Source of the DNA: Dirofilaria immitis
Lineage: Eukaryota; Nematoda; Chromadorea; Rhabditida; Onchocercidae
Reading direction: 5' to 3'
Assembly: GCA_024305405.1 (NCBI GenBank)
Contig: JAKNDB010000098.1
Location: 1 to 64,000 of the forward strand
Length of the DNA: 64,000 nt
Positions within the stretch are counted from its first letter, which is position 1. Every line of letters starts with the position of its first letter. The notes beneath the pieces are model-generated. The model saw nothing but the letters and a program-made list of their open reading frames with translations. It had not been told where the DNA came from and did not search any database. The position numbers and the translations under genes are program-made. Positions 49,201 to 60,015 of the stretch are shown here, piece by piece.

Positions 49201-50151
49201 AATATTGCACATATTGGAAATCAAAATCAACCATTACTGATATGTATGGCAATAATAATTTTTCTTTATTTAATATTGAAAATAAAAAATTTTTTTAACC
49301 AAATAAATTTTTTAAATAACAAAATAATTTAAATTTCAAAATTTTAATTAAAATAGCAATAAATAAAATTGAATTTGATATTATCATTTGATAATTAAAC
49401 AAATATTGATAAAATTAAAAATGAAAAAAAAGTTTAATTATAATTTTTATGCATAATTTTGATCAAAATTTTTTTTCAGCATGTTCAACTGGAGCACTTT
49501 GTCCTATCGGTTATTATTGCGTTAATGGATTTTGTGTTCGAGATCCTCTAGCATCAACTTTTGGTAATGTTAATATCAAATTAGTAATAACAATATTTTA
49601 AGTACAACAAACAAATTTATCAAAATATTAAAAATTCCTTAACAATAAATTAATTTTGTACTAGGTCGAAGAAATGTTTTAAGTATAGTAAGTTGAATTA
49701 GTAAAATTTTCGAAATTCATCGATAGGAAATCAATTTCAAATCACGTAGAATATTACATAAATATCAATCGATAAATGCTATTTGTAAACATTATGCAAT
49801 TTTTGAATATATGAACATATGTTCTATCTCTATTTGGCATTCCAAAATCCATACTATAAATTTAATAATCAAAAATATCGGATTTTACAAATTTGTTTTT
49901 TTTTCATTCAACATTAAAATGGGAAATCTTAAGGTTGAATGAATATATGAATATACGTTCTATCCCTATTTGGCATTCCAAAATCCACAAAAATTCCACA
50001 TTTTTTCAAAAATAATCTTAGCCAAATGTAATTATTTTTGGCTAAATTATAATTTCATTTCAAATTTACAGCATGTTCAAACGGTATGTGTCCATCGGGA
50101 ATGATTTGTTATATGGGACGATGTATCAGTTCCGGTTATATCGGGAAATAA
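46236..50151 (+). CDS. Secreted cysteine-rich repeat protein
   Basis: Predicted exons: 46236-46274, 47591-47690, 48101-48273, 48837-48920, 49127-49198, 49480-49563 and 50072-50151 (about 210 residues). Exon 1 encodes [13 protein letters not shown], a plausible signal peptide core; this exon is inferred from its phase and hydrophobicity. Later exons, all bounded by phase-1 introns, each carry one C-x(3-5)-C-x2-G-x2-C-x2-G-x-C unit: [69 protein letters not shown] and [17 protein letters not shown]. The pattern recalls EB-type or other small extracellular Cys modules of nematodes; no exact family assigned. Exon 3 is a Pro/Asn/Thr-rich linker with few Cys. It is one base short (173 nt, 174 fits), with the loss in the TTTT run at 48125-48128. 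Confidence 0.75.
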
Positions 50152-50471
50152 TAATTGATGAAATATTATTTGAAATTCAAGATTAATTGTAAATATTATC
50201 GTCCAACAATAATTAATTGAACGCTCCATTAATAAATTTACATCCTAACTGTTGTTCTTATCAAACTAAAAAAATATGCTTAATTGAATGTGAATATAAA
50301 AATTTTGTGAATTGAAATTAAATTTGAGAAGTTGTAAGAATAGAAAAACAAGCATGTATTATAATTATTTATGAAGAAAAAATCTTTCTTATCAGTATCA
50401 TACAATATTAATTTTGAAATGTGACTAAAATAAGGGCATAGCAAAAAGGATAGAAAACAAGATTCGTTGAA

Positions 50472-52858
50472 TTATTTTAAAATCCACAAATATTCTCGAT
50501 CATTTTGTTCTGGAACCGATCTCGAATGAGCATTTTCGACATTCTCCTGTATTTCTGCAGATGGAGGATAAGATTCCACTGGTGATATCAATGATTTTTC
50601 CTTGTACATTTCAGAAGAGCTGACAGCATTCTCTGATGAAACTACTCTAAATGAAACAAAAATTCAATTAATAGTCGTTTTTATAGAAGGAAAACTTCCT
50701 ACAAAATGTTAAAATTCGAGATTTGAATTTTAAAAAATAAATGAAAATAAACCTGGACAGTGTGAGCAGCTGCCAGGAAATCCGGGTTCTCCTGTTAGTC
50801 CTGGTGGACCTGGTAGTCCAAGATCTCCTGGAGGTCCTCTTTCACCTACCAAACCTGGCATACCTTGATTTCCAGGTTGACCTGCCTTGCCATCATATCC
50901 TTCAAAATTGGCTATTGATAGAGGTGCATAAATATTAATTTAACATATTTTATTGGGAAGAAGAAATTAAATCAAAAGATTAGATACAAATCTATGCAAA
51001 TAAAAATTTTTGCGTATTATTATTGTCACCTTTGCCTCCGGTTGGTCCCCGCGGACCAACTCTTCCTACTGGACCTGGTGGTCCAGGTGGTGCTCCATTT
51101 AACACTTTGCCGCGATCACCTGTTGGTCCTTTTGGTCCAGGTGGTCCTGGTTCTCCACGAAGTCCTGGTGGTCCTGGCGGACCACGTCGATTTGGTTCTC
51201 CAGATTTTCCTTCTCTACCAGGTAATCCAGGTTTGCCTCGATCTCCTTTTGGTCCCGGAAAACCAGGTGGTCCAGGTGCACCTGGTGGGCACTAAAATTT
51301 CATTTTATCATAATCAGTTATATTTGAAAAAAATTAAAGTTTTCAAAATTATTTCAAAATGTTCGACTACAACATACTTATGCTGAATTTTTCAATTAGA
51401 ATATTAATGTTGGATTTATTTAAATAAATATATTTTGTTCGAAATGATCGTCAACAAAAATTAACGAACTTTTTGACAACTATTTGTGCCTGATGGCGGC
51501 GCAGGAAGATATATGCCATCACGTCCATCAGTTCCAGCTTTACCTGGTTCACCATCTTTACCTGTAAGCTTAAATAATCACTCAAATATTCAATGAGATA
51601 AAATTTAATTTTAATTTACATTAATTAAAATTCAAAGAAAATATCGGCTTTTTTTAAATTTCAACAATAATTGTTTAATTTAAAAAATGTTTAAATTAAA
51701 ATGTCAAAAATCTTATCTTTCTTAGGCATAAAATTTAATTCACTAACTGATAAATAATATTCAATTACAAAAGAAATTTTATTTGACGATTTACCTGGTT
51801 TACCATCTTTTCCAGGTGGTCCTCGAGGTCCTGGTAATCCTTGTGAACAAGCACAACAAGCCTGATTTGGGAAATTACCCGAAAGCGGCAAATTATAATT
51901 ATTAGAACGAGATATTCGAATTTTATTTCCAGCTAATGCTATTTGTTTCCAAACATCTCCTGATTGGGCCTTAAAAAATACTTCTAAATTTAAAAAAAAA
52001 TTAAATGGTTCTAATTCTTTTGTAAAATTTTGTTTTTGATAAAAATTAAAGTAAATTTATCAAATTTTGACAAAAAATTGAAATTATTTTAATTTAAAAT
52101 ATCCTTTTTTATTGTTAATTTCTAATAAATTTTATGATGAATTACTATCATATTATTTTTAATTAAAAATAAAAATACATATAAAATGTTTGATTATGTA
52201 TCACTAATCAATAATTACTAATTTTGCTCGTTTATTGTTTTCACAATTATTTTATTATTGTTTTTTTGATATTTTCTGTTATCATTTGATTTTTGTTTGA
52301 TCAATTTCTATTTTAATTACACTAAGTTTCTTTTTATATCCTTGATATATTTGCACATTTATTCAATCTCTAACAAAACCGTTATTTCAATAATAAACTT
52401 TTGTTTTAGTATTATGAATTAATCTTTGCCATTTCTCGTAACATGATGTTACTTGGTATTTCATTCCATAAAAAATAATTTATTTTAAAGTTTGAAGAAG
52501 CAAGCATTTCAAGTTAAATTGAATGTATCCCATTCATACACAACAATAGCCATTTTTTTCAAATGAAATAGCAAAATAATATCATGTTTCGAGAGATGGC
52601 AAAGATTAGTTCATAATACTAAAATATTTTTAACAAAAGAAATTTTTAAAATTTTTTTGTTAAAATTATTTCTTCGATTATATAATTAATTAATTAAATG
52701 ATACATACCTTGCATAATTCAACTTGCGAAATCATGGATGCTATTATTTCTTGACTATGAAAATGCATCAATGGTAGTAGGATTGCAACACTTAAGACGC
52801 AAATTGCCGAACATGCTGTCGCAAACACTGCCGCTTTCCGAGTTGCTAATATACTCAT
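50472..52858 (-). CDS. Cuticle collagen
   Basis: Minus-strand exons 52858-52709, 51969-51795, 51561-51470, 51291-51030, 50911-50753 and 50644-50472 join in phase to 336 residues. Exon 1 has the nematode cuticle-collagen N terminus with one hydrophobic segment ([20 protein letters not shown]). Cysteines CCACSQ precede Gly-X-Y tracts ([17 protein letters not shown] and others), which are broken by a SGTNSCQKC cluster. The tracts end at [10 protein letters not shown]. Cys pairs flanking the triple helix are standard for cross-linking trimers in this family. Unusually, a 56-residue non-collagenous, Ser/Glu-rich tail ([15 protein letters not shown] to DREYLWILK) follows the last cysteines. The final acceptor is inferred: TTTAGAG is chosen because using TTTAG gives an in-frame stop. 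The gene converges with the cysteine-rich gene 320 bp away. Confidence 0.93.
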
Positions 52859-54642
52859 CCGGGAATGATGACAGAATGAATATTTACGCAAAAAATAGTT
52901 GTTTTTTTGTAAAATTTAATAAATTTGTAAACGTTAATTTCGCAACAATAATGCTAAATGAAATATTGCGATAATAAATGATAAATCAGAAAAAGCTTTT
53001 TTTGCATTTCAATAAAATTAATATTTTAAAATACGAAAAACTGTTACAATTAATTTCATATAATTTATAATTATTTAGTATTTATATTTACAAACAATTT
53101 TTAGTTTCCAATAGATTTGTTATAATTTCATGATTCCATATTAAATTATATTCTTTTTAGATTTATATAACTAATCTCTAAAATTTCAATTAAAATAAAA
53201 TATCCTTAAATTTAGTTATCATAATCTACAATACTATTATGAATATTCTTGAGAATATTATGATAAGTATCGAAAATTTGTAAGCAAATTATAAATGATT
53301 GTTAAAATATATTGCTATACTAGATATTTCTATACTGAATTATAAACCATTCCTAAATTATTTTACATTATTTCAATTAATTTCAAAAAGGGAAGGAAGT
53401 AAATGAAGCGAAACAAAAAGAAGAATTAAAAATGAGTGGAAATAACAGCTCTCGACACACTCTCGTAATGAAATATTACGACACAAATGATTGATAAGAA
53501 ATGAAGAATTATGTCAATAACCTTTATTTGCTCCGGTAACAATAGCATTTGTATTATTACTCATTGATTAACATTTTTTTCCTTTTTGATTTTAAAAATA
53601 TCCTTTTTATTCTTCTCTGATAATTAATCTTTCATTTATTAATAATATTTTATAGTGTATTAAGATAGTAATTGTTAATTAAATATTTTGTGTTATAATT
53701 AAATTTAATGTAATAAATAAATTATTTATAATCAAAAAATACATAAACTAATTATAATATGTAAATTAGTTTTGCAAATAATTTTTCAAATTTTCAAAAC
53801 AATCATTTCTTCATACCACTAATTCCTAGAAAAGAAGAAAAAACATTTGAATTATTATTGAGAGCTCTAAAATTAAACTAACAAAAAAATCCTAAAATAA
53901 AGTGAAAATAATAATCACAGATAATACCATTAGAAATTTATTTGAAAATATTGATTTGCAATATAATGATATGTTAGATAAACATAGCTCAGTATTAATC
54001 TTCTGAAAACGATTCATGAAATCATCTATTTAATCAATTTTATACCTATCTATTGATTAAATTACTAATGATATCATCAACAAAAATTGTAATTAATTAT
54101 GCCAAATGTAGTAATTTGTTAACTAAAAATGAATGATAGAATAATAATAGCATTTAATAGTTCTTTTTTCTTTTTGTTTCTTATTTTCTTTTGTCGTTTT
54201 CTTTCTTCCAATCAAAGTTTAATTTCCTTTTTTTTTCGTTATTTATTCCACTTGAAAATTCCCCACAAAAGAAACGAATTAATTTAATATTATTTAAAAT
54301 ATCAAAAAAGAAATATTTATATTTGACTTAAAAATTCCCCACAAAAGAAACTGATTACTGAATTTTTGAAAATTTCAATTCAAAAATATAATTGAACAGA
54401 TATCAGTAAAAAATTGATAATTTAATCATAATTTGCAAAGAATTAACTAAAATTAACACAACGAATTAATTTAATATTATTTAAAATATCAAAAAAAAGA
54501 AATATTTATATTCGACGGATAATTAATTATACTGCAATGATTATATCATTATTAAATGATATAATCATTAATATAATCCTTTTAAGATTAATTGGTATAA
54601 TATAAACATATCAAGTGATTATAATTAAAGAAAGGAAATCGT
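52859..54642. other. Intergenic
   Basis: Upstream flank of the collagen gene and downstream flank of the next minus-strand gene. A 52-bp segment at 54275-54326 is repeated almost exactly at 54462-54516, and ATTCCCCACAAAAGAAAC occurs at 54258 and 54335. No exon supported. Confidence 0.5.
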
Positions 54643-55549
54643 TTAATTAAAATTATTTTTTGCATTCGGTTGAAAATATATACAGTTCTGTTTAAGTATA
54701 TAAGAAATAAGCGTCACTGATGGTTCATCAGATGAAATTTCAAAACGTCGAAAATTTCGATCATACTCATCTGACGTGATGATATCATCATTCAGCAGTT
54801 TTTTGATCACCTAAACTGAACTTCTTAATAATTAATTATAGTAATTTAAATGTTCAAAAATTGAAATGTCAAAATTTTGGACGAATAGTTAATAAACTAT
54901 ACTAATGAATATCTTATAAATTTTTTAAATGATTAATTAGAACAGTTGACGAAATCAGAAGTATTAGAAGTTACTGCAATATATAAATTTTAAAGTAAGC
55001 AATGAAATAAATGATATGTTATCAATTGTGATGAACGTTAATTTTCACTTCATGATAGCTAGGAATTTAAAATTATGAAAGTTGCATACCTTTTTAATAA
55101 TTCTCTGCTCAATATTAATTCGCCAACTGCGGCAATTAAATGATTTGCGAAATTTTTTGGATTATTATCCATTTCATTACGATTTTCTGCTAACCAATCA
55201 AATGCTTCCTAAAAATAAAAATTTCTTTATATTTAGATTACATTCAGAAATAATATATAACTTATTTTTGTCGAGATCGATAATTATTTCCCGAGAATTT
55301 CGATAAAATTCAGAAAACTTTTGTATCATTATTATCATCATTTTGCATAATAATATTGAATCAAGTTATTAAGAGAGAAAACGTAATAAAATTAAGAAAA
55401 GTTATGATGAAAAACTGGATATGAAATTTTGCGAAATTTATTTCTCAATATATTGTAGATATTTAACATACCCTACTTCGTTGCTCGATATTAATACGTT
55501 CCATTACCGAACCAATTCGAAGAACTTCATCAATATTTATTGTTACCTT
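54643..55549 (-). CDS. Unrecognised protein, at least three exons
   Basis: Minus-strand exons at about 55549-55472 (VTINIDEVLRIGSVMERINI), 55208-55090 (EAFDWLAENRNEMDNNPKNF then HLIAAVGELILSRELLKR) and 54810-54643 (VIKKLLNDDIITSDEYDRNF to a stop after PNAKNNFN). Composition is that of a soluble, mostly helical, acidic/basic mixed protein. Exons 1 and 2 join in phase. Exon 2 ends in phase 2, whereas the third exon is open only in phase 0, so one base seems to be missing at that junction. The N-terminal start was not found; further exons may lie to the right. I do not recognise the family. The coherent amino-acid composition and splice sites argue that it is a real gene. Confidence 0.55.
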
Positions 55550-58250
55550 CTCATTTTTGGTTTAGATTTAATCATTCCTCTGATACTTATCTAAAACAGA
55601 TTAGTTTATTCTAAGTTGAAAAAAGTGGAATAACTAAGCAATATAGGATTTAGAGATTAAAATCAAAAATTATCATAGCAAATCATAATCACAAATATCA
55701 ATCATTAAATACAGTCAAGCAAACTTATCACAACCGTATGATCGTTCAAATTGTCATTGAATGAAATGCGAATATTCTTATATTATCTTTTAAATTACAA
55801 TAAAAATAACTACGAAAAAAATAACAATCATTAGAATAAAATGAAATTAAAATAAATAATAGTTTAAATCAGAAATTACAAATTATTTATGTTTTAATAT
55901 CAATGAATATGATAATTGGCCGAAAATTCTATCCGATATTTCATGCAACTATTTCAAGTTCTTGAGTAATCAGTTTGTAATTTCTGGAATTCTTTTAAAG
56001 TCAGTCAAAAATTCGTTGATTGTTCTAAAAAAAAATTTGAAGAAAAATTTGATCTGCTGAAAATATGAATGATAATTAATTTGAATCAAAAAGATTAAAT
56101 TTATTCAAACTTAAAATTGTACCGAACAATTGATATAAATTTAAAAACATTTATTTCATATAGATTGATAAATTTTAAAAAATTCATAGCAACGTTTCAG
56201 TTTGCGAATTGATAATAATGATAATAATATGTTAAGTTGCTTTAAGAATAAGCGAATCATTCAAAAGAAAAAAATCAATACAATTTGAAGTTTAAATTAA
56301 AATTGCAAAGCTTATGTGAGTTAATATGAAAGTATAAAATTAGCATTCAATTATTCAAAATAATTTCCGCAGTTTTGATAAGAATATATCAAAACACTGT
56401 AAAGAAATGGATGAAATTATTTGCAGCTTATATATGATATTTTTATAATATTGATTGCTACTAAATTATGATCAATGGATGTTTGTTTTGACAAATCTAG
56501 AATTTGCTATCTCAATATATACCATAAATCAGAATTCGTGATGCAATTGACGTTGATATGCTTGATTTATACGATTCTATTTTAATCATAACAACACCTT
56601 TTCATCTTATTTTAGACACATTGAAAAGTATGTTTACCAAAAAAGAATTTGTTTTTGTAAACATTATCATTTCACGTGATAAAGACATGATTCAACATTT
56701 CCGTCACATGCAAGTGATAAATAGTTTTATATATTTACATTTTTGTATGTGAATATTGAATCAGAAAGTTCAAGAAGATATTCGATAATTGAAGGGTAGG
56801 GATGATTGTATCATTTCCTTTTAGGTCATTCTAAAAGGTCAAAATGAATCGATTAATGATGCAATTTTACTGATTGGCAATATCATTGCAATAGTTGCAT
56901 TTGAAGAAAAAAGAAAAAAACCATGATAAACGACAGAATTATTGTTTCTGTATTAATTTATCAAATAAATGCTATTGGATGAATTTTTGAGGTTTAATTC
57001 GAAAACCTAAGTTGTATTAAATTTGAATTTAATTTGAACTTAATTGTATTAAAATTCGGAAACCATTTGATATCTGGAAAAATCTGTAACAAAAAATATT
57101 CTATTGAATCAATTTAATGCATACTTTTTTTCAGTATTTGATAGTAACGTAAAGCCAAACATAGCCACTAGTGTGGTTAGTAAATTTGGCCATTTATAAA
57201 TTAGAACTTCAAAATGAAAATTTTATTTCAAATTTTCAGCTTTATTCAATTTTCTTCATAAATTTATAGCTGTATTTTAAGTTGGAAAACTTAGTAAAAT
57301 AAATCAAAATTCGAATTCCTTAAAATATCTCATCAAATTCAATTTTTAGTGAAATTATAAGAAATCCAAAAAAATTAAAATTGCTAGGAATTTTGAATGA
57401 AAAATCAAGAAATTTGTATTTGAGCATTAGATTAAAAATTAGAACTGAATAAACGAGCAAAGTGATAGATTGCTATTATTTGCTTACTCAATTATTTACA
57501 ATTTTCAATTTTGTTTACAAATAATCCAAAGATGAAAACTATAAAAATTAATAAAAAAACCATTTAAAATTCAAAATTACATTAAAAGCATGAATTATTG
57601 GGAAAATATAGTCGAAATAAAAATAGAAATTAATAAATCAATAATTGATTTCATTAAATCGTACGCTTTTTCCTCTTGATTTCAAATCAATAATGCTTTT
57701 TGATCAAATCAAACTTTGCTGTAAATTGTTAAAAAGTTTATTAAATCAAACTTTCACCATAAATTTTTGGTTAAATTAAACTTTTGTTAACGAATTGTTG
57801 TTTGCTATTTATGTTTTACTAAATAAAATTTTATTGAATTATAAAACTGTTTACATATCATATACACTTACGTATTTATCTCTATTTTTCACATATTGTT
57901 ATCAGCTAATATGTTTGCATTTTTATTATTATATACTGTGAAATTAAAAACAAAAAAGAAAAAAAAATCATGCCTAAAACTGCCCAGACATAAATAACGA
58001 GAGAAAATACTTTAATACTTGACTATATATAATCGAAAATAATCTAATAGCGCCATTCAATCCTAAATAATCAGGAGAGATACAATACTTAGTGGTGATT
58101 GAACATTTCTTGATCAAGCTAAAGAATATGAAGCAGAATTTAAAAAAAAGTTCAAAAAAACAAATCGGAATTTCAGTGCTACAAAGGAATTATGAAATTG
58201 ATCAAGAGATGTTCAATGCTGCATTAAAATGGTAATAATTTTTTTATATT
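55550..58250. other. Intergenic
   Basis: AT-rich, no exon supported, although missing 5' exons of the preceding minus-strand gene could lie in the first kilobase. Degenerate AAATCAAACTTT repeats occur at 57690-57790. A lysine-rich frame at 58130-58200 (EYEAEFKKKFKKTNRNFS) has no support beyond composition. Confidence 0.45.
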
Positions 58251-58255
58251 AATTA

Positions 58256-58392
58256 TATAGTAGATGGATTCAAGCGCATAATTCAAGTGGCTTTTAAACT
58301 ACAATTTTGATAATATAACTAAAAGTTAATTTTTTATGCATCATTTTTATGCTTCTCAAGTATTCTGGCATTCTGAATCTATCCATCTACTA
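58256..58392. repeat. Small inverted-repeat element (MITE-like)
   Basis: TATAGTAGATGGATTCA at the left end is mirrored by TGAATCTATCCATCTACTAT at the right end, enclosing about 100 bp. The ends abut TA, which would fit a Tc1/mariner-type target duplication. No coding capacity. Confidence 0.5.
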
Positions 58393-58534
58393 TAATATAA
58401 TTTATAAATCATTATTTTCTCTAGAATTAATTGAATTGTTCTTTTGTTTCGCTTCTGTTCCGATTAAATTGATCATTGCATTACACTTACATAATTGATA
58501 GGAATTTGGATAGAAACAGCGAATTTTTTATGAA

Positions 58535-58745
58535 TCCTTGCTAGTAGTACTAATCTCTGATGTATCAAGGCTTGATTCATCATTGTTGAGTTGCAGGAAA
58601 TAAAACAACCTTCGAATGATTGACCGATTATTAAAAAGTGGAACGAATCCTTGTTTATATTGCTAATTTTTAATATATTAAGATTTGATTTAATCATTGT
58701 TGATTTGCTAAGAAAGCAAATAAACCTTAAATGATTGATTGATCA
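58535..58745. repeat. Diverged tandem duplication, unit about 108 bp
   Basis: GAATCCTTG...TCATTGTTGAGTTGC...AATGATTGACCGAT at 58535-58630 is repeated as GAATCCTTG...TCATTGTTGATTTGC...AATGATTGATTGAT at 58645-58745, with many substitutions. Confidence 0.6.
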
Positions 58746-59189
58746 ATTCTCAAATATGTGAGAAACGAAGAAATTAAAAAGACGAAAATAAAAATTGAAA
58801 AGAATTAAGAGAATAGTATAAAAAATTTGAGCAAATAATAAAATAGTTGCGATCATTTAATAATATGTTCTTTTTTGCGAAAATAATTTGTTAACAATAA
58901 AAATTTAATTGATTATAAACGCAATTAAGAAAAGCGATATAATTATAATTGCGATTGCAGCGATAGTCAAAAAAGCTATTCATAAATTGGTTAGTGTTCA
59001 TATTATAAATTTTTGATTCGTATAAATTGAAGCAAATTTTTTGCGAAACTTTGAATTATGAATCTATTATGACTATTATTCGGTATTGATTACATTTTTT
59101 TTTATGTCAACATTAATTTAATATTATTAATTAGCTTTAAAGATAAATTTGTTTCTTACAACGACATCTCGCATGTGGTATTTAAATGA

Positions 59190-59345
59190 TTTAAGTTTTC
59201 AATGCAGTTCGAGTTTGGCTTTGATAGGTTTCGTATACCTATATGGTTGCTTGGGTGGGTGCGTTCGTAATTTCCAGTACAATCCCGAGGCATTGGCATT
59301 GGTTGGGAAAAATCTCGATATGAACGGAGTGACAGCATTGTTTAT
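59190..59345. other. GC-richer block of unknown nature
   Basis: This segment, GGTTGCTTGGGTGGGTGCG and its surroundings, is clearly less AT-rich than its flanks and open in more than one frame on both strands. The longest frame is 82 residues on the plus strand (59149-59397). I recognise no protein family in any frame, and splice sites are not convincing. It may be an unidentified exon or a conserved non-coding element. Confidence 0.35.
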
Positions 59346-59472
59346 TTACTATCTTCAGATTGAAAAAAGGACTTGGAGGAGGTTTCGAAAATTTTAATTC
59401 ATTATTCCGACAATAATATCATGTGTTTAAGCAGCTATAGATATCAATTTAATTTTTTTATAAAATATTTCG

Positions 59473-59593
59473 ATGTATTCATCATTTTTAAAGTTGTGTA
59501 AACTTATCTTATTTAATTTCATTCTCATATTATCACCTATTGCTTTCTCAGCTGAGAAATTGTATAACGATTTCGAAATTCAAGCTGAAAAAG
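59473..59593 (+). CDS. Hydrophobic N-terminal exon, possible alternative CHMP7 start
   Basis: The ATG at 59473 opens MYSSFLKLCKLILFNFILIL, then SPIAFSAEKLYNDFEIQAEK, a textbook signal-peptide or anchor profile. A GTAAAA donor follows at 59594. The exon is 121 nt, ending in phase 1. Joined to the acceptor at 60015 it would read on in frame (GFLHMNFMGSK) into CHMP7. Alternatively it is a stand-alone 56-codon frame ending at 59643, or the first exon of another gene. One in three random exons would be in frame, so the link is weak. Confidence 0.35.
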
Positions 59594-60015
59594 GTAAAAT
59601 TGTTTTGGTTATCCAAAATAACAATTTTTCGATGAAGGCATAATGGAATGTAAAGTTCCGTTATTTAAAAATCATGTTTATAGATCGCATTTTTACTAAG
59701 AATCATTATTATACATATTATTGATGATAATTATTATTATGCGTCGTAGTATTGTCAAAATTTATAAATTTTTATTTTGCATCTAATATTATGAATATCT
59801 AATTGTATTGTGAAAATCAAAACGTGATTATATGAAAAATAAATTGCGTGCTCATTTATCGAATCATATATTTATTACAGCTTTTACTTAATGACGCAGT
59901 ACTTTATTGCTGTAGAAAAGTATGCGCTTCTTAATATGATCGCTTTAGTAATTGCAACAAATTATTCATGATATTGTATTGCAATCTTTTCTTATTACTT
60001 TTTTGTGATTTTCAG

